Assembly: GCF_037042905.1 (NCBI RefSeq)
Contig: NC_087261.1
Location: 20,351,117 to 20,415,116 of the forward strand
Length of the DNA stretch: 64,000 nt
Reading direction: 5' to 3'
Origin: Lytechinus pictus
Lineage: Eukaryota > Echinodermata > Echinoidea > Temnopleuroida > Toxopneustidae
Position numbers and translations under genes: made by a program. Shown in pieces: positions 24,701 through 36,100 of the stretch. Below the pieces are notes generated by a model. That model worked only from the letters and a program-made list of their open reading frames with translations, did no database searches and had not been told where the DNA came from. Position 1 is the stretch's first letter. Every line of letters starts with the position of its first letter.

Positions 24701-25379
24701 AACTGCTGTTTTGATTCACAGACTCTCTACAAAAGCCTTCGTGATATGACTTGCATTTTAATGCATTTTCTGCGTTGTATGATTCGATCATTCTGCGTCC
24801 CTGTGCCAAAAGTCCCCAGTCTTACTCCCTATTATTCCGTACTTTTAGCATTTACTACGGAGAAACTCTCTACAACTAACCAAATCCTTTGAAAATCAAA
24901 TCAAGTCAAATGACAATGGAGAGCTGAGAGGCCATTGTCGAGTTGGTGGACAGGGACAGTATCGGAATCTCTTGACTTAGGACGACATATTTGCAATTGT
25001 TTGTCCGGTGCAAATTTTCTGATGATCTGCTGTCCCAGTCCACCAACATTCGTCATCAGCCTCTTTTCAGCTCTCCATTCTGATTGTAATTGCATTTTCG
25101 AAGGAATCTATGCGTTGTAGAGAGTGTCTCCGTAGTGGCTACGAAAACTCTCTATCATGAATTTTGAAGCAACAGACCAGTTCAGAGTTTGGTCATGGGC
25201 AAATTCATTCAAATGACCTTTCCTTTCTTTCATTAGGATAGGTAATATTATAATAGGCATATTATGTATGGATGCCTTGTATATAGCCCATAGACTAGGT
25301 GCCTATTCTCATTGGTCGTATTCACTAACCTTTAACATAAATTCGATATTGATTTATATATATATGTATATATATATAC

Positions 25380-25475
<96 letters not shown>

Positions 25476-25708
25476 TACTCTTTTTTCTACTCTATATTTT
25501 ACTCTTTCTTTGATTTCCAGGACGTCGTAGATGTATGGGTGAACAATTAGCCAAGGTGGAACTATTCATCTTCTTTACTCATCTCTTGCATCGCTTTAAA
25601 TTCGAAACACCAGAGGGCACCCCTCCTCTAATGAAAGCGAGGAATGGAGCTACGCTGAATCCAGAAGAATTCGAAATTTGCGCTTCTCTTATTGATGACA
25701 TCATGTAG
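20464..25708 (+). CDS. Cytochrome P450, CYP2-clan (copy B), complete
   Basis: Heme-thiolate monooxygenase, ER-anchored, CYP2 clan; substrate not predictable from sequence. Three exons (20464-20851, 23489-24460, 25521-25708) join in phase 1 throughout to give 515 aa, a normal family length. A second Met at residue 9 is an alternative start. The hydrophobic anchor spans about 17-36, followed by the basic/proline hinge ([16 protein letters not shown]). The I-helix AGTETT is at 319-324, ExxR (EIQR) at 376-379, and PERF at 431-434. The heme-binding FSIGRRRCMG is at 451-460 with Cys458 the iron ligand, completed only by splicing exon 2 to exon 3. All catalytic landmarks are intact. Introns of 2637 and 1060 bp are packed with MITEs. 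Only three coding exons is few compared with the nine usual in vertebrate CYP2 genes. Confidence 0.93.
21376..21954. mobile_element. 579-bp TA-inserted element with ~108-bp TIRs and internal minisatellite
   Basis: Left TGGCACG...CATTTCACTCAAAGATATTTA and right TAAATTTCTTTGAGTGAAATG...CGTGCCA are long inverted repeats flanked by TA. The interior is a degenerate array of TATTTCACTTTTCAAAAAA-type units of about 20-25 bp plus a short (TA)n. It lies in P450 B intron 1. Confidence 0.8.
22072..22434. mobile_element. MITE pair, GGGCCCCGTCTTACAAA family
   Basis: GGGCCCCGTCTTACAAAAGA... at the left is mirrored by TTTGTAAGACGGGACCC at the right. An internal junction AGCCCCGGGGGCTCG at 22310-22322 suggests two abutting copies. 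Sister copy at 46282-46550. In P450 B intron 1. Confidence 0.7.
22515..22758. mobile_element. MITE, GTTGGGCAACAT family, second copy
   Basis: CACACTTGAAATATTGGG... and CCCAACTACTTTAAGAGTG are inverted, TA-flanked, with inner TGTTGGGCAACAT/ATGTTGCCCA. Same family as 4421-4604. Confidence 0.65.
23489..24460 (+). CDS. P450 B exon 2
   Basis: 972 nt after the acceptor TTATTTCCAG|GT. It encodes residues 130-453 with the I-helix, ExxR and PERF motifs. The donor is TATCG|GTAATT. The open frame upstream of 23489 is intronic and is not part of the protein. Confidence 0.93.
24549..24785. mobile_element. MITE in P450 B intron 2, first
   Basis: GAATCCTACAACGCAG and CTGCGTTGTATGATTC are inverted ends; inner CAGTTTCGTCC/GGACGAAACTG extends the pairing. 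A related copy is at 27634-27847. Confidence 0.7.
24854..25136. mobile_element. MITE in P450 B intron 2, second
   Basis: ACTACGGAGAAACTCTCTAC and GTAGAGAGTGTCTCCGTAGT are inverted ends. Inner AATGGAGAGCTGA and TCAGCTCTCCATT pairing makes it nearly one long hairpin. Confidence 0.75.
25344..25473. repeat. (TA)n microsatellite in P450 B intron 2
   Basis: About 130 bp of TA with occasional TG/CA variants, ending about 45 bp before the heme-exon acceptor. Length is likely polymorphic and hard to sequence. Confidence 0.85.
25521..25708 (+). CDS. P450 B exon 3 (heme-cysteine exon)
   Basis: 188 nt after the acceptor TGATTTCCAG. It begins GA CGT CGT AGA TGT and completes FSIGRRRCMG. The remaining residues form the C-terminal helix and beta region, ending LIDDIM and TAG. 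The acceptor lies about 45 bp after a long TA microsatellite. Confidence 0.93.
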
Positions 25709-26636
25709 TTTTTTCACACAAGATAAAGAAAGTATATATATAACAAATGATGTACGTAAGCGCAAGCATGATGAACTGATGGTATTATGTGCGAGAAGAT
25801 ACTATGAATATACCCCAGCCGAGGTCCGCAGATGCGAGCGTGCTATGCCCATTTTGCGAGCATAAAGTTTATATTTCGATCCAAGTAACATTTTCAGCAT
25901 GAATGAGACATATTTAGTTATAAGACCATGGGCACTCATGGTGCAAACACAGATTGACATTAATCACAAAAGTAGTATTGGTGCTATTAACTGGTTAGGA
26001 AAATAATTATGCCCTGATAATCGATTTAATTAGTATGAAATATTATCGGAATAGGTGTATTTCTTTCTTGATTCATCTTCATGAGCCTCGCAAATTTTAA
26101 ATTTTCTCATTTTACCCCTATTTGATTCACCCTAATGAAATATCATAGTTGCTTAGCAATCCTCTAGTATCATAATAACCTCCATACTAGTTTGAATATC
26201 ATATATTGTGCTGATTATATTTCATAAAATTTTACAATGTACAATGTTAATGATTTGCAATAAACTGGATGAATACAAATACAAAAAGAAATACATTCTC
26301 GAAATTAAAGGAGGCTGAGTGTTTTTTGTAAAGCTGTGCTCAGTGAAGGTAAGAATGTTATAAGCGTCAGGTGCTGGCTGCCCCCCACTCTCAAATTCTG
26401 AATTAACACGTGTGGTTTTTCTTTGAAAACAATTAAATAGGTGCTTCAAATAATTTGTGCTCACAGACATGAAACACGGCTAAAAATCCAAACACTTTCA
26501 TTGGAATCAGTCAGTTGGTCATAGATCACACGCGTTTTATAGTAATGATGATAGTGCTTTTAAAATATTTGAAAACAAGAGTCATTTTTAGTTGTGATGT
26601 TTAGAATGAATAACGGGTATTTTCAATGAAATCCTA
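25709..26636. other. 3' flank of P450 B
   Basis: Presumed 3' UTR and intergenic. Near 25800-25870 GCCGAGGTCCGCA and GCGAGC motifs match part of the hairpin repeat at 59284-59401. Confidence 0.4.
26259..26264 (+). promoter_or_regulatory. Candidate polyadenylation signal for P450 B
   Basis: AATAAA, about 550 bp after the P450 B stop codon; the first good hexamer I noticed on the plus strand after the gene. No transcript support. Confidence 0.3.
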
Positions 26637-26870
26637 CACTGCAAAAACTCTGGTATTGATTTAACACCAGCCCGGAATTTATATATGTCCACACCAGAGA
26701 AGTGTTAGAAGTTTCGTTTTGGTCTAACACCAGATAGGTGTTTATACAACACCAATTAGAATCAAAACAGCATCAGTTTGATTCCAAACTGGTGTTGTTT
26801 TAATACTTCTCTGATGTGGACATATATAGATTCCGGGCTGGTGTTAAATCAACACCGGAGTTTTGCAGTG
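26637..26870. mobile_element. MITE, CACTGCAAAA ends with long arms
   Basis: CACTGCAAAAACTCTGGT and its counterpart ACCGGAGTTTTGCAGTG are inverted. Inner blocks (ACACCAGCCCGGAATTTATA and TATAGATTCCGGGCTGGTGT; CCACACCAGAGAAGT and ACTTCTCTGATGTGG) pair along about 75 bp per arm. Confidence 0.8.
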
Positions 26871-27046
26871 TTTAAAGGAAGAACTGATGAAAATCTTTAT
26901 CATATTTGTAATATTTTGCACCTTCGCCCATTTGCATATTAGTGCAATAGTCGACAGTTGAACCCTTGTTCTGTGCAAGAATTTTCAGCGATATCAATGT
27001 TTTCGAAACAGAACGCTTCGTCACTTTTGGCAGTCATTTTTTTTTT

Positions 27047-27171
27047 TCATTCACGAGGTTTTCGTTGAACGATCAGCTTGAAGATAATAAGGTTGATTGT
27101 TATAATGAGGAGAAGTACGCCGTACACGACAAACAATACCCTGAACGAGGATGTGACGTCATAGATATAAC
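27047..27171 (-). CDS. SLC16-like exon 4 (terminal)
   Basis: 125 nt after the acceptor TTCTTGCAG|GT. It encodes GYIYDVTSSFR, a final hydrophobic helix, and KLIVQRKPRE before TGA at 27047. It is too short and in the wrong frame to be prominent as an ORF but fits phase and topology exactly. Confidence 0.88.
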
Positions 27172-30100
27172 CTGCAAGAAAGAAAGAGTTCACAATTAAA
27201 CGTCATTCATGTGCATAGTACATGTAAAATGCGTTACGGTTCAATGCCCTTAAATTGGAACGATAACAAAACGTTGGGATGCCTATATATATTTTTTTTT
27301 CATTTCATATTAATTAATATAAGTCATTATAAGCTACCATTCCCCCATAACGGGTTACCAAGCTTTCTTAATGTCCTCAAGTATTTTAATAGTTCAAGAG
27401 CAGTTAAAAAGATATTGTGTAACTACGGATAGCTATGTAAAACACCCACCAAGGTAATGTTTCCTAAAAGTATTTAAGTGTTTCCATGTGTCCACTGTTG
27501 CGAACAACAAAGATGACCTCAACATATTCTTATGAAGCATCTGCATTCCATATGCATGAATTTCCACATTTGATTTGTACCGGTTTATTTATGGGAAAAA
27601 TTGAAATTTTGCACTGCGAGGCAGGATCAATTCTATATAGCACGCAGCAAATTCATTGAAAATGCAAGTCAAATCACAGTGAAAACCTTTGTCGAAAATG
27701 GACGAATGAACGTTTCGGAGCTGACGGAAAAATTGCAAATAGGCCGTTTGTCCAGAGTCACGGACGAAACTCCTGTTTCGATTCACCGACCCCCGACAAA
27801 AGCTTCATTGTAATGAATGGCACTTGTCAATGGATTCTCTACGTTCCAGAAAACGTCTGCGTAACTGTTCCCTGTTATTACCTGATAACACAGCTCCTGA
27901 TAGGAAACCTATCCCAACTATAAATGAATTTGTTGCAATAGCCCGAGGCATGTTCTCTTCATTTTGAATTGATATCTTCATCATCGCGTGTGGTAAACAG
28001 TCAAATATGAAGACTGTAAATCCTTGAACGGAAGCCATTCCAGCTAGGAAGATATAGGACGAACTGACAAAGTCAAAGAAAAATGAACTTGCGCATATAA
28101 CACAAGCGAAACAGAAGATAATGGTATTGTCACGTTTAAGGTGTAGGAGAATCAAATACAGGATGCGGCCGAATATACCGCTAATGCCAGCGATACTTGA
28201 GAGAAAGACGGCATTGGATTGGTCGATTCCCGCTCCTTCCGCGTGCGGCACAAGGAAGAGCATCCAACCGACCTGCACAAAACATTGTAGGACCATTGCT
28301 GGAGCTATGACGATGTATAGGGGTTCATGAAGGAAAAGGAAGGATTTCAGATGGGCCAAAAATGAATCGCATGAGCACCACGAATCGTTGCCACTCGATG
28401 ACCTCGCATTTTCTTCCTCGGATTTAAATTCTTCGACTGTCTCTTGTAAGATTATTGACGCATTTCCTCTGTCGGTTTGTTCCATCTCACTTTGGTCTGA
28501 TACAGGAACTGCCATCAATGAATCTCTTTCTGCATTGTCGGAATCGGAGGAAATGAAGTTGTCCCGTCTCCTTTCCCGAGGCGACCTGACGAGGGCACCA
28601 CAAACCACAGCGTGGAAAGCAATGCCGCCAAGGATCAGAAACCCTCCAGCGTATCCATATGCTTCCAGAGATCTCTCTATGATGACAGGGACCAGAAAAG
28701 CGCCGCACGTTGTCCCAAAGAGGGTCAGGGTGTTTGCAAAGATGAAAGACTTGGAAAAGAAGCGGTTCATCGATACCAGTAACGGAAAAAACGTGAGGGC
28801 CATGCCCAAACCTAAGCAGAATAAAACAAACATACATATTTAAAAGTCTAATAAGACAATAAAAAAGTTCACAAACTGTTATCAATGCCAAGAAACATCA
28901 TTACTTCTTTCATATGGGTCCAGTCAGAATTCATTTGACAGCTAGGCAGTTGCTGACCCTTACCGTTTTCAGTAACTCATGAATTTTTGGTCTGCACCAG
29001 GCCCGAACTAAAATAGTCCGCACCACAAGCGTTCAGTAAGTACATTTTAGAGCGGCGCTACTTTTAAGATCACCCATTCAAATATTGGGGCACATAAGGG
29101 ATAGCGCAGGCTGGTCTGGTGCTGCTAATAGCAGCGTCAAAATAGCACCGGTCTGGCATTCATAGATTAAAAATTTTACGACTAAGCCCGGAGCTGATCT
29201 GGAACAGCAAAGTATTGAAAGCGATATCATACTGCTTTCAGTAACTTGCTGGTCCAGACCAGGCCTGGGCAGAGCCGTAAAATGTTGAGTTTATGAAAGG
29301 CGCGGGCTAAAATAGCCCACGCTACACTGTTAAAAAACCCTGATTTTACACACAAAAAAGATAAGATTATGCAGAAAGCAATAATAATAATAACCAATTT
29401 TTATAAAGCGCCTTTCCCATAATGGCTCAAAGCGCGTTACGGCATATTATTACCCCGGTCATTGGATTCATTTCAATCCCGCACGAAAACTGCACAATTT
29501 CCACTCCCTGGGGAGCATTCCTTGCGTTCATCGCAGCCTTATTATGGCGCTGGCAAAATCAAACATACAATATCTTTCGCATCCTATCGGGTACCTATTT
29601 AGCACCTGGGTCGAGAGTGGCAAAGTGTGGATTAACGCCTTGCCAAAGGACGCTAGACCGCGATAGGATTCGAACACACGACACTCTGTTTACAAGGCGA
29701 GAGTCAGAACCACTACACCACGGCTCTTCCACAGAATCAATAACAGAATTATTCTGTAAATTAATAAAACAGGAGTTTTTCTGCAATCTAACAGAACAGT
29801 TCAGCTTAAAAAGGGGAAAAGTGTGTTTTATTAAAGGAAATTTGTAAGGTTCCATACACCAAATACCAATTTCCTGTAATTTTACATGATATAATGTAAG
29901 ATTACAGGTGTTCTCGAGACTCTGCTGCAGGAACTTCTTTTATTTTAAGGATAAATTTTCTAACAGTGTATGTCCAGGTTATTTTGGTGCTGCTTTTTTC
30001 AGCACCAGAGCAGCGACTTAAAAGTAGCGCGGATCTGCTACAGTTTCTGAACACTTGTGGTGCGGACTTGATAGCGCGGACATGGTGCTTACCAAAAAAA

Positions 30101-33100
30101 AAAAAAAAAAAATCATCAGTTACTGAAAACGGTATGAAATAATCAGGTGAAAAATGTTCCCGGGCCCAACCGAGGTTCTATTACGTGAGTTTCTCCTTAC
30201 CAATCGTAGCGTCAAGTTGACTACAGTATAATCAAACAAATTATTTTATCACGTTTCTTCACGTCCACTTAAAAAGGATATACAGTATACATTCAACATG
30301 AAAATCAAAGGTTAATTATAGTAAATTAAACAACAATTATAAAAGAATAACTAATAGAACAAACAATAATCAAAATGCAGTGGATGTTGGGGATCAACAA
30401 AGCATTAGTTGGTTTCAATATTCAAATGCCCATAACTTTCTCATCTTTCCGATTTTTATCAAATTTCCTTTGATCTTGTTCGTTGATTTTCTGTTTCCAC
30501 ACGAGCCCACTTGTTCTAAGGGTTTACTTTCGGAAACATACCTGTTATAGCTAGCATCATGCCCAGTATGTAGACAGATGGAGCCCAAGGAGCGCAGATG
30601 ATTGGCAATGCACTCAATAGACCACCGATCGTTGCCATTGTCGTGAGAGTCATGATCTTCATCAAGAATATAGTGATTGGGGCTGAAAATAACAAACAAT
30701 ATATCGATGAAAGGCATCTATTTCAGTGAAAACTTTATCACTCATGAATTTGTTGACATGGTTGAGCGTGTACCATTACTATTGTACAATTTTTCGTAAT
30801 GTATATATTGTTGATTTGTAATTATAATCAATTTCTGTTTGTATTTGTTTACGCATATGATGTATATATATATATATATACTGTATATATGATGGAAAGG
30901 AAAAAAGAAAAACTTGTACTTTAACTTAATAGGTTTGCATCCGAAAAGTGCGCAGCGACATAACGGTACTGAAAGGTGTGTTCTCCAGCTTAACCATCGA
31001 GAACGAAGTCATAATCTTCAAGGTCAAGTCCACCCCAGAAAAATGTTTATTTGAATAAATAGAGAAAAATCAATCTAGCAGAACACTGAAAATTTCATCA
31101 AAATCGGATGTAAAATAAGAAAGTTATGGCATTTTAAAGTTTCGCTTATTTTTTCACAAAACAGTGATATGCACAACTCAGTGACATGCAAATGAGAGAG
31201 TCGATGATGTCACTCATTCACAATTTCTTTTGTTTTTTATTGTTTGAATTATACAATATTTCATTTTTTACAGATTTGACAATGAGGACCAACTTGACTG
31301 AACCAAATAGTATTAAACAATCCTATTTCCAGATGTTCAGGAGGAATTGATCGTTGCTTCACTTGACAACGAGGAGAAAATTAGAATATTTCATATTTCA
31401 TATAATTGAATACAAAACAAATAGTGAGTGGATGATGTCATCAGTCTCCTCATTTGCATACTGACCAGGATGTGCATATAACTGTTTTTTTTTCATTAAA
31501 CGAAACTTTAAAATGTCATTACTTTCTTATTTTACATCCGATTTTGATGAAATTTTCAGTGTTATGTTTGTTGGATTTTTCTCTTTTTATTCGAATCAAC
31601 TTTTTGTTGGGATGGACTTGTCCTTTCATCAAGAATGGAATGATTGGGGCTGGAAAATAACAAACAGTAAGAGATGGATGACATCTCTTTTTCAGAGAGA
31701 AAAAAAACAACCACTTGTGAATAATCTGTTAAGCGGTTGAGCCGGTGAAATATCACAGTTTTGTACCCGAAAAGTGCCCAGGGTCATGTGTAACGTACCT
31801 GGAAACGTGCGTTCTAAATTTCTTGGTGGCAAATTTATCATCACTTTTAATACGAAACATCAGAACGAACAATAAAATCAAAAGTCACTCGAGCAATTAA
31901 TTTCACTCTAGGTTCTATATAATGATTGAAATCTTGGACCACTTCTCTATTCATGTCTTTAAAATGGCAATGCAGGAGCGGATGTGGGTCGTGGTGGGGT
32001 ATAGATGGAAAACGTCTGCAGGGGCCAAAATTCATTAAAATTCAATCAAGAGGGGTGTGTGTGTGACCGCGCATACCTGTATCAATCAGATACGATATAT
32101 ACGCGGTATGGCGTGTTTAGGGACATAACAGCATCGAGTGCCCGGGCTTTAATAAAGGGATACTCCGGGCTGAAAATATTTATATCTAAATAAATAAAGT
32201 AAAATTTACAGAGCAAAACGCTGACAATTTCATCAATATCCGATAATAGCGAAGTTATTGAATTTTAAAGTTTCATAAAGCTCATTACTCTGTAATAATA
32301 CATTTTCATAACTTGATATCACTTATCTTTCTCATAAGTCCGTGTAAGTCTTGTTCAATTCTGGGAACATTTCATTTGGTTCTTGTTGTTACCAGAATCA
32401 CCGTTATCTTTAACATTTGAATTAGAACCTTTGTTAGTTGATTCCACTTTATTGGCACTCAAATGACCTTTGAACCCTGACCCAGTGACCAGAAATTACA
32501 TTCATCCATTTGCCAAAACTTCATAATCATGATAGTTTCATAATATAGGGACTTAAACTCTCAAGATTATCTTGGAAATTAAAAATCTTAACTCTGGCTA
32601 AGTTTTGAATATTAAATCATAAGTCCACAAGGTCAAAGTTGTCCTTGATAATGTGACCTGAAACTTACGTTAATTAAAACTTGATTACTCCCATGTCCAA
32701 GTTTTAGAAACAAAGTTCTTAGACTTAATAAAGTTATGACATCTCAAAATCTAACCTTTGTGAAAATTTGATGTTGGCGACGCCACTAGTTGAAAAGCTG
32801 CACCTACACATATGTCTTGTTTTTGCTTTGCGTTTTGAATTCATGTGTGTGATTCAATTTTGCGATTCTTGCTTAATAAAAATTGATCAAAAATAAGCTA
32901 GGGAGGGCTATAGAGTCAAGTCATCTATATATTCTCGCAATAACATGTTTTATTTTCAGGCAAAAAGCATTGTTAGTCACAGACGTGACCAGTGGGTCAC
33001 GTGTGTGACCATTTTCGTAGCTAATTATTTATCTAATTAACAATTATCATGGATTCATATTTGGTGAGATGTAAGGCACACTAGATCTAGCTTTGGAGAA

Positions 33101-36100
33101 AAAATAATGCTAATACCAGAGCGTTGGTTTAGAAGGGGCACAAACTTTGCGTGTTTAGGGGTCACGTGTGTGACATCTGAAGGTAATTAATTTCCTCAGT
33201 CTGTTAATTATCTTAATACAATGAATTTACACTCATATTTTACGTTTAAATCAAGAGGAATAGTCATATCTTGACATAACATTGATCAAAGTTGGGAAAC
33301 CAGCATTTACAATCCAAATGGGGTCAACTGTATGCTATTTTTGTATAATTGTCACATTTCATTATCATATCTGTTAATTTATGCAAAAGAGTATGAAAAA
33401 TTGCAAAAAATCATGGGAAAAAATGCATTTCTTGAAACTTCAGACATAGCTCTACTTGAATATAGCTTAAATTTAAGAAGCTTAAACTTTATTTTTGTTA
33501 AGTATTTAATTGTACAGTGCTTCCCACAAAAAGGAAACCCGTTTTCAGAGATAGATTTCACAATTATTAACCATGTTTTTACTATGAAATTGATACTAAT
33601 GGTAAGAGTGGAATCTCATCTTTAATATTGACACTAACAGCTTAGCAAATCATTTACGCATGGCAGATTACAAAATATAAATATTGAGGCCTATCAGAAA
33701 CGAATTGTGCAGAAATTCATGTGTTAATCTGAATCCACTCTCATTTCAGGGATCAGTGAGAGAAACTAAACAAATAATAAAAAAGAAATACTAATGAACC
33801 AGACGAATAAGCATCGTATCACGAACCAATCATGTCTAATTTTTCTGCGCAACCTGATTTTGACATTAAAATTTCAAACCCGTCTTGCTCATATATGCGT
33901 GAATTGTTTGTCACATATTAGGTATCAAAATGTAGCGGAATGATTGAATTGCATGATTGTGTAAATGAAATATTATAATGAATTTGCCTTTGAAGAAAAA
34001 AAAGATGTGTGAATCCTGGTTTCCTTTTTTTGTATTTATAATTTTATAAAAAATCAGATTAAATCACAATATTTACAGGTTTCCTTTTTTCTGGGCCGCA
34101 CTGCATAATATGTTAGTTGATTGAACCCTAGATAGTTAAACTTGCCCTCGTTTTAGATCGTTTTGTTAGGAAATAGTTTGACCGGACAGTAAACAGTAGT
34201 AATCAAACAAAGGCATATTCAAACAACGACAAATTGCCATTGTTACTTCCAATGCAATTGTGCATAAACTGGGTCATTCAAAATGATGTTACATTGTGAT
34301 ATCTCGATGACTTTTGAGCAGCACAGCTACCTCTCCTACTTATCATTTATCATGTTTACAAGCTGTGTGAATGTGCTTGAAGGTAAATGAACATGGTGTC
34401 AGCTGGCTAATAACAGCAGCGTCGTTCGGTGTGAGCCAGGTTTCACAAATAGAAACAACGTCCAGTTCATTTGATTTGATTTATTGTTTTCTTCTGCATC
34501 CATGGAACATTCGTATAATACATTTTCCATAACATAATAAACATAATATGTTAGCATTTTTGGCATGAATCATAAATAAAGTGTACTAAAAAAAATAAAA
34601 ACAATTCCAGACAAAAATGATTAACTACCAAATTATTATATGATATTCACAATTTGCAGGAGAAGGATTGTCATCATAAGCAGATTGCTTGAAGAAAAAT
34701 GACAATCCCAAACTAAACTAATTAAATTAATTAATACGTTTATAAAGCAGAATGGGCATATATTTTTAAATATGTAGTCGACAGGTTCAGTAGTTGCATT
34801 CTTCACTGATCTTGCATTTTACATGGCATATTATATGTTTTTACTTGAAAAGTCAGTTTTTATGTGAGTTCGTTTCAATTTCGTGGAAAGTTTCTCAATA
34901 TTGGACTTACAATGACTATTTTCCCATGTACTTCCCCAACCGTGACTGCTGTGACCCAAGGTACACCACTTACTGAGAAAATTGTAAACCACTCGCATAC
35001 AAAACGAAGGGGCCTTGCATGGGGCCATGCTCCCCCTACAACAAAAAAATAAAAAAGGCTTCAAAATCTATCACAAATTATATTTTAGTATCCAAAAGGT
35101 CGAAATTCTCTCGCTCGCAGCTTTTTAAAAATATAGCCTCGTCCATTTTGCCTGCTCACACAAAAGTATTGGTTTTGCAGTAAACATAAATATAGTAAAA
35201 TTCACAAAGCAAAATGCTGAAAATTTGATCAAAATCGGATAACAAATAACAAACTTATTGAATTTTAAAGATTGCATTATTCCGGGGAAACAGTTCTAGG
35301 CATGTCTTCATGAATACTCAGTGAGCAGACTGATGATGATCATATCCCAACTTGTTCTTTCGAATCTATTATATGAAATTAGGTTTATTCAAAAATTTTC
35401 TACCAAGAACTAAAACAATTGGATTGACAACTGATTAAGTGCATTAGTTATTTTATTGCAGAAACTATAATGGAGACGCATCATTTTAATACACATGTAT
35501 GAAAAAATGATTTCATGTAATAACATAAGAAAAAAGAAAGTGGGGATGTGACATCATCATCCCACCTAATGAATATTCATGATGACGTGCATATAACTGT
35601 TTTCTCAAAATATTGCTAATCTTTAAAATTAAATAACTTCGTTATTTGTCATTTTCAGCATTTTGCTCTATGGATTTTACTCTATTTATTCAAATATAAA
35701 TATATTCAGCCCCGGGGTACCCCTTTAATCTATTTCAGGCCGATTCGACTGTCCAAATCTGGTCATCCTGCATTGAACGGAGCAAAGTGAAATCGGCCGA
35801 TAGTTTTCAATTCCCTTACGGTCACCGCTCTTATGGAGTGGAGCCACGTAAGCTAGCTCCAGTACCTGAGTACCGATCCATGCTCCGATAGGACCCTCCT
35901 TTTTACAATAAGCCCGCTCCAAGGCCCCCGTTTTTTGTCTCGCCCGCGGCACATACCTACTACTACTACTGTTTTGGTCCGGGTCCATGCTTCAGGTTGG
36001 ATTGAAATTTTTTGTTAGGCCTAGAGTATATGGCAGTGTCACCGGTTTTGAAAGAAAAATTGGGAAATGCCATCAGGGCCAGGAAGTTATTGACTTCCAA

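Noticed and set aside
28121-28843. Plus-strand frames opposite the transporter exon
   Set aside because: Shadows of SLC16-like exon 3.
29660-29730. tRNA gene (also 49760-49830 and 53870-53942)
   Set aside because: A and B boxes are present but there is no closed cloverleaf, and SINE bodies and tails follow.
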